From Datura wrightii (Eukaryota; Streptophyta; Magnoliopsida; Solanales; Solanaceae), in the NCBI GenBank assembly GCA_035772735.1, contig JASDFA010000003.1:127923001-127987000 (forward strand): a DNA stretch of 64,000 nt, written 5' to 3'. Below, piece after piece: positions 10,374-19,630 of the stretch; the stretch's first letter is position 1; each line of letters opens with the position of its first letter. A program made the position numbers and the translations under genes. Below the pieces are notes generated by a model. The model searched no databases. It saw only the letters and a program-made list of their open reading frames with translations, and had not been told where the DNA came from.

Positions 10374-11501
10374 TGATAACGCTCAAACCACACCTCTTAC
10401 TGAAGTGACAAGCGGACGTTGTCAATAAAGAACCCAACTAGAGGTTGGGATCGATCCCAAAGGGAATAGGGAGAACTGGATTATAGCTGGTAATTGAACT
10501 TATGAGGTAGTTACTTCAAAATAGGGGGATTCTAATAGAAATCAATAATAAAAACAAGTATCAAAACTCTGATGTTGAATCAATATTAAAGAATAACTAG
10601 GGTTTAAGTTCCCCATGGGTTCATAAGTGCTTTGGGTATACACTCGTGATTATCACCAATACTTACCTATAGAACTGGTAACTTAGGTTCATTCAAATGA
10701 CCTACCAATCCCTATTGAATGACTATAGTCAATTACTCGACCAAGTCTATTGAGTGGTTTCAAACTATCCGTTATCACTAAATTCCAGATATAACTATCC
10801 TGCGACCACAACTCAAGTTAATATAATGATTATCAAGATCAAGGGTCTATTGTAATGCTCTTTTCCTAATCTCTACCTCTTCGACCAAAGAAAGTAAAGA
10901 ATTCGGGAAGTTCCTAATGTTGTGCACCGTTAAGAAATGTTTAAGCATGAAGAGAAATAAAATATAAGTATTCGTATTGGTTTTAAAATCACTTTGTGTA
11001 ACCTTAGCTTGTTAATCTGCCATGGTTCCCACAACCCTAGCTATGGAGGTTTTAGCCTCTCAAAGTTGTAAGGTTGTTAATTGTATTCATGATTAAGGAC
11101 ATAAATTCAATACTTACAAGAGTGAATGAGAAAAACACTTCCTTTAATTAATCAAAGAAATCTTGAAGAACAAGCAGCAAGAACAAGATAAATTCAAGAA
11201 GAGGTTGATCACAAGTTAAATCAACTCAATTCCCCTACAAATCTCTTCTCCTTGTCTTTTTGTGTTTTTCTTACTTGTCTACATCTGTCTACAGAAAAAT
11301 AAAACCTAAAACGTATTTATAAAGACACAAGAATCCTTTTCCTAGGCTAACTGGATGAATTTCCATATCTGATGCCATAGTCGTCACGGGCCATGTCGCG
11401 ATAGCAGCTTCTTACGACCCATAGATTCCTATCATACCTTGCATTGTTTGTTGAATTTTTCTAAGTGTTGGATCCTAGTACAATTCATATCTCCATCCTA
11501 C
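10374..11501 (-). repeat. 5' LTR of element 1, 3' part
   Basis: The U5-side part of the LTR, ending at 10374 with '...GTTATCA' on the minus strand next to the primer site. Element 2 inserted at 11501/11502 and duplicated CCTAC (11497-11501 and 19246-19250). The LTR continues after 19246. It matches 3782-4915 throughout. Confidence 0.85.
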
Positions 11502-13098
11502 TGATCACGGGCAAAATAGCATGCCCGTGATACGCTTTATACCTTAATATAGTCTTGTTTATCTAAGTTATATTACATAATCTCATGTGATTTTATATAA
11601 ATGTGAATATATGTGCTAACCAACATGATTAGTCCTTGTTTTGCAGGTTAATAATGCATTTGAGGAACTAATTCGCAAGTTGGTGAAAGGAAGGAATGAA
11701 GTGGAAGCAAGTGGCGAAAAGTCGAAAAGGGGCATGCGTTGGCAAGGCTGGCCGCGCCAGGCAGCGTGCCACGCTGTGCGTGTGCCGCGCCCAGCGCCGT
11801 GCCACGCCCTTGCCAAGCGCACGAGGAAAGGTAGCAGCAGGCAGCAGGAGGCAGAGAACCAGCGCGGCAGCACCGTGTCACGCTAGGCAGCCTGCGCGAC
11901 AGCAGCTTGCCAACGCGCTGCATGGTCAGCGTGCCACGTTGGCCAGCGCGGCAACCCTCGGCAACTTGGTTTCCTGAGGCAATTTCCATAGAGCTTTCGC
12001 GTTGTCTCCATGTCACGGAGGCAGTGCTCCGTGATGCACTCTGTGACACGGAGCCGTTCCCTCTCAGGCTAAATTATGCACGCTTTCCATTTACTATAAA
12101 TAAGACCCTTAGCTCCTAAAATCATTTGGTCACGATTTTATTTTGTAAAACTACCTAGGAGTGAAGGGAGAAGTGGGAGAACTCATCTAGGGTTTATCAA
12201 ATTCCCTTCTCATCTACCAAATTCATGTAAGTATGTTAGTTTAGTATTAGTTAATTGTAGTTTTACGAACATGAATGGCAAGAACCCTTTCTCTAGGGTT
12301 GAAGACATGAATTATGATTGTGCTTTTATGAATTTGTTTTGGAATTAAGTTATTGATTGTTGTTTTCGTCTTGCATTCTAGATTGTTGGTTGTTTTTATG
12401 ATTGATCACCATGAAAGCATATTTGTTAGCTTGAGTAATAGCTTGAGAAAGCATTACCTAGGTCAGGACATGAGAATGTAAGGAGCATGTTTGTATCTCG
12501 GGAGAGATTTTTGTGTCAGGATAGAAATATACCTAACACCGTGCTTGGTTGACACACGGGGGTTATGAAAGACCAACTTGGGATGTCACATCACCACTCG
12601 AAGAAGTAGTTGTGAGGCTAAGTTGAGTTAAATGGTTAGATGTACGAAAGTCCCTAATCGTTTCCCCGTAAACCACAACATAATTGATTGCCCGCGACTA
12701 GAAAATTAAACTCCTTGCTCACAATGATGCAGTGAGGCTAGATTGCCGTGTTTAGAGGCTCGAAAGACCATAAACATGCAATTATAATTATGTGAAATAA
12801 CAATTGATAGTTCCATGCTTAACCCATTGCAAATCGTAGGATCGCATGATTAATTGGTTTTAACTCTATGTTGCTCCTAGAGTGATTTCAGAATATTTCA
12901 TTGACCCAAATTTAGACTTAATTAATCTCAATCGGAAATGTCTATAACCAACACTTATGGTATTTAAGATCACAATAGAAATGGATAGTTAGAGGAATGG
13001 GTCCAGTCCCTGTGGGTTCGACAATCCGGTTCTTAAAAAGAGCCACTATATTACTTGCACGACCCGTACACTTGCGGACGCGCGAATCGGGCACGTCA
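11502..13098 (+). repeat. 5' LTR of element 2
   Basis: Starts TGATCACGGG and ends GGGCACGTCA. The first 30 bases contain an inverted repeat ATCACGGGC...GCCCGTGAT. U3 holds a strikingly GC-rich block (about 11720-11960) with repeated GTGCCACGC-type words, then a hairpin-prone TCACGGAG...CTCCGTGA segment (12012-12055). TATAAATA follows at 12095-12102, so transcription probably starts about 30 bases downstream. The ORFs read on either strand here are unsupported GC-rich chance frames, also present in the other LTR. Confidence 0.93.
12095..12102 (+). promoter_or_regulatory. TATA box in 5' LTR of element 2
   Basis: TATAAATA within the 5' LTR; the identical site in the 3' LTR is at 18242-18249. 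It follows the GC-rich U3 block and lies about 1 kb before the LTR end, so R-U5 would be unusually long. It is the likely core promoter for the genomic RNA. Confidence 0.65.
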
Positions 13099-13104
13099 AG
13101 TTTT

Positions 13105-13122
13105 TGGCGCCGTTTCCGGGGA
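13105..13122 (+). promoter_or_regulatory. Primer binding site, element 2
   Basis: TGGCGCCGTTTCCGGGGA, six bases after the LTR end, complementary to the 3' end of tRNA-Asp with a single mismatch. This is the hallmark Athila primer site. Confidence 0.92.
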
Positions 13123-13200
13123 CTCGGCGAAGTTTTGATAATTTATCTGTTTTTGTGTGATTTTTAAATTTCTCTTAAGTGTTGAAAAACTTGGTCTTAG

Positions 13201-15693
13201 TCTGTTTGTTTGCAGGTGACAGGTTGTCCTGCCGAGCTGGCTAGAAATAGAGAGTTTGTGGAACCGTTGCTTGAACCTGAGCGTCAATTCCATTTGCAAA
13301 GGAGAATAGCTCTAGAGCATAAGCTGAAGAGACTTCAAGAAAAGGTACAACAACAACCACCCGCAGGACAAGCACAATTGTCATCCGAAGAAATGGAAGC
13401 AAGACCAGTTCGCGAAGTGGCTATCCCACTAGCGACAAATGTGACCTCAAGCATTCTTAAACCGGAGCCTGGAGGGCACTTTGAGCTTAAGCAGAACATG
13501 GTGCAGCTGTTACATTCTAGTGGTCAATTCACTGGGATGGCACATGAGGACCCGCAGCAGCACCTACAGAGCTTTTTAGAGGTTAGTGACACGTTTGTCC
13601 CCACCGGCGTGTCCACAGATTATGTTCGAATGACCCTCTTCCCATTTTCACTGTTGGGAGAGGCGAAGAAGTGGCTGAAGGCTGAGCCACCGAACTCTAT
13701 AACTTCATGGAATGACTTGGCTAAGAAATTCCTTATCAGATTCTTCCCATCAGGCAAAACTGCAAGGTTGAGAAGTGAAATACTCAGTTTTAAGCAGAGG
13801 CCTGATGAGAACCTATATATGGCTTGGGAAAGATTCAAGTCATTGTTGAGAGATTGCCCCCATCTCCAGCAATCAAATGAAGTGCTGGCTCATACCTTTG
13901 TAGAAAGTCTAGACCCACACACAAAAATATTGCTAGACTCTGCATCGGGTGGGCAAGCCTTGGATAAGACATATGATGAGTTGTACACTTTGTTGAACAG
14001 AATTGCACAAGGAAATCCAGAGTGGCACAGCGAGTCATCGAGAGGGGCAGGAAAGAGACCAGGGTTGATGGAAGTAGATGGTTTGAATGCCTTGGCAGCA
14101 CAGTTAGCTTCGTTCCAGCATCAAATGATGACTCAGTTCAATAAACTGAGTACGAACCAACGCCAGGGCCAGGTTAATGCAGTTCAGCAAGCTCCGAGTT
14201 GGTGTGAAATTTGTGGTAATAATGGGCACCATGCAGAATCTTGTGGAGCCAATCCGGAGTCAGTCAATTTTGTTAGTAATGTGCAGCGCAACAATCAGAA
14301 TTTTGAAACCAGTTACAACAGAAATTGGCAGGGCCACCCGAATTTTTCTTGGGGTGGAAACCAAAAGCAGAATTTTATGCAACCTCAACAGCAGCAGTAT
14401 CAGCAGAATAGGCAGAATGATGGGAAATTGAGTAGCAACATTGAGGAAACATTGCAGAAAATTATGGAGACCCAGACTCAGTTAGTGGAAAATCAGGCGA
14501 GGATGGCAACAGACTTAATGAATCAGCAAGTATCCACCCGAAATCTTGAAAAACAAGTGGGTCAGATAGCAGCTGCTCAAAACATGAGATCGCAAGGGGG
14601 ATTACCAAGCGACACAGATCCTAACCCCCGGCAGATCAATGCCATCAGTCTGAGAAGCGGTAGGCAATTAGCTGATGCAGTGCCAAAAGAGCTGAGCAAA
14701 GAGGTGCAGCCGGAGTTGGTTAGACCAGGACCATCCATCAACATGGGAGATAATCATAGTGCTGGGCAACAAAATTCACGACCTCCATTGCAGCCAGCAC
14801 AAAGACCACCACCACCATTCCCTCAGAAATTCAGAAAGAGCAAGGAGGAGGAATGCTTCAAAAAGTTCTTTGAGAGTTTCAGAGAACTTCACATAAATTT
14901 GACTCTTCTTGATGTTTTGCAGGGAATGCCCAAGTATGCTAAATACTTGAAGGATGTGATGGCGAACAAAGTGAGATTGGTGGATGTCCAAACGGTAGCA
15001 CTGACTGAGGAGTGCAGTTACAGGGTATTGAGCAAAATGCCAAAGAAACTCAAAGACCCAGGGAGTGTTACCCTCCCCATACAAATTGGTAAAGCTGAGG
15101 TGCTACGAGCTTTATGTGACTTGGGGGCGGCAGTTAATCTAATGCCCCTATCCTTATTCAACACCTTGGGGTTGGGACAACCAAGGCCAACAAGGTTGAT
15201 GCTGCAGCTGGCTGACAAGTCGCGAGTGACACCTGATGGAATAATAGAGGACCTTCTCATCAAAGTAGGTAAGTTCATTATACCTGCTGATTTTATTGTC
15301 TTAGATTTTCAGGTTGATGACCAGGTACCCCTGATCTTGGGACGGCCATTTTTGGCCACTGGAGGAGCAGTGATTGATTTGAAAGCAGGGACCCTGAATA
15401 TGAGGGTTGAGGATGAAGAAGAAATCTTCCGCGTGTACCAAGAAATGAACCCATTTGCACACTATAGAAACCTTTGTCAGGTTAGTGTGTTGGCAGAGGA
15501 TAAGTGTGGGGTGGGGGATTCCACATGTGTAGGGCCGAAGGCTATAACAAATGTTCAGCCCGAGTCTGATAAAGGACTTCAAACTGAAAAGAAGTTGGAG
15601 AAAGAGAGGAGCAGAGTGGAGGCTGTTTCCTCTAAACAACAAAAGAAAAGGAGATGGTTCTCGAAAGAGAACCCAGGTATGAGGATGTCCTGA
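13201..15693 (+). CDS. Gag-protease polyprotein, intact
   Basis: About 830 open codons. Using numbering from 13210: plant retrotransposon gag core at about 100-275 (LFPFSLLGEAKKWLKAEP, FLIRFFPSGKTARLRSEIL); CCHC zinc knuckle C332-x2-C335-x4-H340-x4-C345; Gln/Asn-rich stretch 355-405; a coiled-coil-prone segment 405-455; proline-rich 505-540; acid protease about 620-735 with D637-L-G in place of the usual DTG/DSG and the LGRPFLATG flap/end motif; basic tail 796-815. It should form capsid and mature it. The first in-frame ATG is only at 13393. An upstream TAG (13198-13200) bounds the frame, and a splice-acceptor-like TTTGTTTGCAG ends at 13214, so the true start is open: a spliced leader, a non-AUG start, or 13393 (767 codons). 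Confidence 0.9.
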   Translation, partial: SVCLQVTGCPAELARNREFVEPLLEPERQFHLQRRIALEHKLKRLQEKVQQQPPAGQAQLSSEEMEARPVREVAIPLATNVTSSILKPEPGGHFELKQNMVQLLHSSGQFTGMAHEDPQQHLQSFLEVSDTFVPTGVSTDYVRMTLFPFSLLGEAKKWLKAEPPNSITSWNDLAKKFLIRFFPSGKTARLRSEILSFKQRPDENLYMAWERFKSLLRDCPHLQQSNEVLAHTFVESLDPHTKILLDSASGGQALDKTYDELYTLLNRIAQGNPEWHSESSRGAGKRPGLMEVDGLNALAAQLASFQHQMMTQFNKLSTNQRQGQVNAVQQAPSWCEICGNNGHHAESCGANPESVNFVSNVQRNNQNFETSYNRNWQGHPNFSWGGNQKQNFMQPQQQQYQQNRQNDGKLSSNIEETLQKIMETQTQLVENQARMATDLMNQQVSTRNLEKQVGQIAAAQNMRSQGGLPSDTDPNPRQINAISLRSGRQLADAVPKELSKEVQPELVRPGPSINMGDNHSAGQQNSRPPLQPAQRPPPPFPQKFRKSKEEECFKKFFESFRELHINLTLLDVLQGMPKYAKYLKDVMANKVRLVDVQTVALTEECSYRVLSKMPKKLKDPGSVTLPIQIGKAEVLRALCDLGAAVNLMPLSLFNTLGLGQPRPTRLMLQLADKSRVTPDGIIEDLLIKVGKFIIPADFIVLDFQVDDQVPLILGRPFLATGGAVIDLKAGTLNMRVEDEEEIFRVYQEMNPFAHYRNLCQVSVLAEDKCGVGDSTCVGPKAITNVQPESDKGLQTEKKLEKERSRVEAVSSKQQKKRRWFSKENPGMRMS

Positions 15694-15705
15694 AAAGGAT
15701 AGTCC

Positions 15706-15754
15706 ACGTCGGGCCACGACGTAAAATAAGGCGCTACTTGGGAGGCAACCCAAG
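15706..15754 (+). promoter_or_regulatory. Double-hairpin motif, element 2
   Basis: Twelve bases after the gag-protease stop: ACGTCG-GGC-CACGACGT-type stem 1 (15706-15722), linker AAAATAAGGCGCTA, then the perfect hairpin CTTGGGAGGCAACCCAAG (15737-15754). Elements 1, 3, 4 and 5 have the same motif in the same position with paired changes in the stems. No function is known to me; RNA packaging, translation or processing are possible. Confidence 0.8.
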
Positions 15755-17635
15755 GGTACCACAGGTACCATTTTAATTTCTGGCATTTGTGTTGATTTTA
15801 TTTATTTTTCATCTTGTGTTGTTTCTGGTGGAAAGTTAAGCACAGATGGAGGGGAAGTATGAGTACCCATGGAAGAGGAAGCTAACAAGCATGGAAGAGA
15901 AAAAGTGTGGGGTTGAACACCCACTTGTGCAAGTTGAAGAGAGGCATGTTGTTAGCTAAGCCTAAAGGCCTCAGGGAGTATTTCTCACCCTTTGTAAATT
16001 TTAATTTGATGCTATGAGGACATAGCATGATTTAAGTGTGGGGTGAGGGAAATTTCAAGGGAAATTTCAAAAAATTTTGTTGTGCTTAACGATTTTTGGT
16101 GAATGTAATGCTTGAAAAATTTGAAAATTTTTGTGAAGTAAGCATGACTTCATCACCCATTGGTTTTTCTTTTCGGTTCTTTTCCGACGGGGGGTCTTTG
16201 AACCGAAGAATAAAAATTTTATTTTTTTTTCCTTTGTCTGTATATAGTGTTTTTAGTCATAGTTAGGGACTGTTTCCGACGATGGATGGATGACGACCGT
16301 CTTGAGGAAAATTAGTCGGTAGGTGATTGGTTTTTGAAGCCATAACTAAGTGGTGCTTGATGTTCTTGTTATGTGCTATACGTGATTGTAAGATGCAAGT
16401 ATGTTAGGTGTGAAGCATGCAGGTGTATAACTTTGTGTGAGACGCTTAGGCTCTTGAATTTGACTCAATATGATTGAAGCTTAATCTGAACTCTTGTGAT
16501 TAGCTGAGCAAGAGTCTACTGAATATGTCTTGATTTGAGCATGTGCCATGAGTGTAAGGTTTTTGAGTATTCTGTGCTATTGTGGATTGTCTAGAACTTG
16601 CCTGGTGTGTTTATTAAACGAAATGAAGGATGTGAATTGTAGGAGATGATTTAGGCATTTCTTTGAATGAACCAATTGTTATCCCTCGTTTTACCTACCT
16701 TGAGAAATTAATCCTAGTTAGCCCTGTTGAGCCTTGAGCCTATTCTTTGATAGCTGCAACATAAGCTTAATCCTTGTTCTTTCATTAGCCTTGAACTTGA
16801 TCCAAAATTCCTAATCGCTTGAGTGAAAAAATCCGAAGGAGTAAAGGAGTGAGAAGAATGAAAAGAAAGGAAAAGTAGTAAGTTGTAGAAGTGAGAAAAG
16901 GACAAAGGTGCACTTGTGTGAAAATGGTTGATTATTAGTAAGGAGCAAGAAAACAAATTAATGAAAAATTATTTATAGAACTCCTTACTAAGAAGTTAAA
17001 AGTGCCTAAAGAAATGGGGGAACATAAGAGGAACAAGAAAGATGAAAGGAGAAAAAGGTAAAGTAAGGGAAGGGAAGTTCGGGCGTAATGTATTAAAAGC
17101 GTTTAGGAAAGATAGTCACTATTACTGGCCATAATAGTACCTACCTGTCCCTTAGCCTACATTACAACCCATTAAGTCCTACTTGATCTTACATTCACAC
17201 ATCCTTAAATTAGTGGAATAAAACACTAAGGGCAAGCTTATGGGTCATTACATGATGCATGTGAATTCTTTGTGAGAGTGAGTGTAATTCTATTTATTTA
17301 CCCACACATGTTGTGATGTAAAAATGATTTTTGCGTGTGATTGGGTAACTCTCCTTCCGTGAGGGCACATGTTGAAGGAAGGATATAATTCATGTGGGAT
17401 TTCTTACTCAGTTGATTTGCATGAGTTTGCTAAGATCGAGAGTCGAGTCTTGAGGTTAAGAAGTCTTAGCATTGTTGTATTTCATCTCAGTGATTAAATT
17501 GTGTATGCTCTACCTTTAGCTTGTTATCTTATGGAATCATTATAGCCGTAGCTTGAATTATCTTGCCAAATTAGTTATGTGGGAGTCTCCATATGTATGA
17601 TTTGTAAAATGTTGTTCGAGGACGAACAAGGCTTT
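15755..17635 (+). other. Non-coding tail of element 2 with conserved blocks
   Basis: No credible ORF. Short blocks recur in the tails of elements 3, 4 and 5. Block B, GATGGATGGATGACGAC (16281-16297) with AGGAAAATTAGTC after it. Block C, TCTAGAACTTGCCT (16590-16603). Block D, AGTCACTATT then TCCCTTAGCCTACATTACAACC (17113-17170). Block E, GGCAAGCTTATGG then TTTGTGAGAGTGAGTGT (17231-17285). Conservation of non-coding text between otherwise diverged elements suggests a cis-acting role. Confidence 0.65.
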
Positions 17636-17648
17636 AAGTGTGGGGTTG
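17612..17648 (+). promoter_or_regulatory. PPT with upstream hairpin, element 2
   Basis: TTGTTCGAGGACGAACAA (17612-17629) is a perfect 7-bp stem with an AGGA loop. It is followed by AAGTGTGGGGTTG (17636-17648), then the LTR. This is the expected plus-strand primer region; the hairpin is shared in position with elements 3-5 and the chromoviruses. Confidence 0.8.
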
Positions 17649-19245
17649 TGATCACGGGCAAAATATCATGCCCGTGATACGCTTTATACCTTAATATAGT
17701 CTTGTTTATCTAAGTTATTTTACATAATCTCATGTGATTTTATATAAATGTGAATATATGTGCTAACCAACATGATTAGTCCTTGTTTTGTAGGTTAATA
17801 ATGCATTTGAGGAACTAATTCGCAAGTTGGTGAAAGGAAGGAATGAAGTGGAAGCAAGTGGCGAAAAGTCGACAAGGGGCATGCGTTGGCAAGGCTGGCC
17901 GCGCCAGGCAGCGTGCCACGCTGTGCGTGTGCCGCGCCCAGCGCCGTGCCACGCCCTTGCCAAGCACACGAGGAAAGGCAGCAGCAGGCAGCAGGAGGCA
18001 GAGAACCAGCGCGGCAGCACCGTGTCACGCTAGGCAGCCTGCGCGACAGCAGCTTGCCAACGCGCTGCATGGTCAGCGTGCCACGTTGGCCAGCGCGGCA
18101 ACCCTCGGCAACTTGGTTTCCTGAGGCAATTTCCAGAGAGCTTTCGCATTGTCTCTGTGTCACGGAGGCAGTGCTCCGCGATGCACTCCGTGACACGGAG
18201 TCGTTCCCTCTCAGGCTAAATTATGCACGCTTTCCATTTACTATAAATAGGACCCTTAGCTCCTAAAATCATTTGGTCACGATTTTATTCTGTAAAACTA
18301 CCTAGGAGTGAAGGGAGAAGTGGGAGAACTCATCTAGGGTTTATCAAATTCCCTTCTCATCTACCAAATTCATGTAAGTATGTTAGTTTAGTATTAGTTA
18401 ATTGTAGTTTTACGAACATGAATGGAAAGAACCCTTCCTCTAGGGTTGAAGCCATGAATTATGATTGTGCTTTTATGAATTTGTTTTGGAATTAAGTTAT
18501 TGATTGTTGTTTTCGTCTTGCATTCTAGATTGTTGGTTGTTTTTATAATTGATCACCATGAAAGCATATTTGTTAGCTTGAGTAATAGCTTGAGAAAGCA
18601 TTACCTAGGTCAGGACATGACAATGTAAGGAGCATGTTTGTATCTCGGGAGGGATTTTTGTGTCAGGATAGAAATATACCTAACACCGTGCTTGGTTGAC
18701 ACACGGGGGTTATGAAAGACCAACTTGGGATGTCACATCACCACTCGAAGAAGTAGTTGTGAGGCTAAGTTGAGTTAAATGGTTAGACGTACGAAAGTCC
18801 CTAATCGTTTCCCCGTAAACCACAACATAATTGATTGCCCGCGACTAGAAATTTAAACTCCTTGCTCACAATGATGCAGTGAGGCTAGATTGCCGTGTTT
18901 AGAGGCTCGAAAGACCATAAACATGCAATTCTAATTATGTGAAATAACAATTGATAGTTCCATGCTTAACCCATTGCAAATCGTAGGATCGCATGATTAA
19001 TTGGTTTTAACTCTATGTTGCTCCTAGAGTGATTTCAGAATATTTCGTTGACCCAAACTTAGACTTAATTAATCTCAATCAGAAATGTCTATAACCAACA
19101 CTTACGGTATTTAAGATCACAATAGAAATGGATAGTTAGAGGAATGGGTCCAGTCCCTGTGGGTTCGACAATCCGGTTCTTAAAAAGAGCCACTATATTA
19201 CTTGCACGACCCGTACACTTACAGACGCGCGAATCGGGCACGTCA
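17649..19245 (+). repeat. 3' LTR of element 2
   Basis: 1,597 bp, the same length as the 5' LTR and about 98% identical by eye. It is followed directly by the second copy of the target duplication CCTAC (19246-19250). TATAAATA is at 18242-18249. Confidence 0.95.
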
Positions 19246-19630
19246 CCTACAACCCATACTGAGCTCCCGTGGTTTGGTACTGAAACTTTGGAATTCTTCT
19301 GAAGTTCATTACGATCGTCATGGTACGACTCGTGCCTTCTTCCCATTGGTCGCACTGCCTTTCCGTAGAAAGAGTCAACACCTTATGCAAATTTTTTGGA
19401 TCTTGTGCTAGAGGTTGTAACAATCCAAATGATCCCACTACATCATTACCCTTTCGACGTTGCACAAAAGCTATTAATTTATGTTCAGCATCACCACAAC
19501 TTGTACCAACTTGGTACGACTCATACATTGTATCTTTTCAATTTAGCCTTCTGCAGCTTTTCACGACCATCAGTACGACTCGTAGGTCCTTTGTACAATT
19601 CGTACTGTGGTCTGCAATCTAAGCATATTT
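19246..19630 (-). repeat. 5' LTR of element 1, U3 part
   Basis: Continuation of the element 1 LTR beyond the element 2 insertion. It carries the TACGACTCGTA-type words seen in the U3 of the related element 3 (19322-19334, 19510-19530, 19572-19605). The right edge is approximate (19620-19640): similarity to integrase begins at CTCTTGAGGACATG. A canonical TG LTR start is not visible, so this end is probably deleted. Confidence 0.7.

Larger units (their letters stand above)
11502..19245 (+). mobile_element. Element 2: young gag-only LTR retrotransposon (TR-GAG-like)
   Basis: A structurally complete 7,744-bp element: 5' LTR 11502-13098, tRNA-Asp-type primer site, one long gag-protease ORF, a double-hairpin motif, a 1.9-kb non-coding tail, a PPT and the 3' LTR 17649-19245. 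Both LTRs are 1,597 bp and I count about 30 differences by eye (roughly 2%), mostly transitions. A perfect 5-bp target duplication CCTAC flanks it. There is no RT, RNase H or integrase, the layout described for plant TR-GAG elements. It is the most recently inserted element with clear ends in the window. Confidence 0.95.
3782..19630 (-). mobile_element. Element 1: Athila-related non-autonomous LTR element
   Basis: Minus-strand element inside the integrase of chromovirus A. In element order: 5' LTR (about 19630 to 19246, then 11501 to 10374, split by element 2), tRNA-Asp-type primer site (10368-10351), gag-protease pseudogene (10253-7782), two double-hairpin motifs, a promoter/intron/ORF2 unit (7269-4916), and a truncated 3' LTR (4915-3782). 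No RT, RNase H or integrase is present. The non-coding tail expected between ORF2 and the 3' LTR is missing (deletion near 4915). The left end keeps the terminal 'gataac' of the LTR; the right end is eroded together with host integrase sequence. Confidence 0.85.

Noticed and set aside
11616..12119. Several overlapping open frames on both strands in the LTR of element 2 (also at 17763-18266)
   Set aside because: GC-rich U3 opens all frames; the frames are not preserved by the differences between the two LTR copies and match no protein I know.
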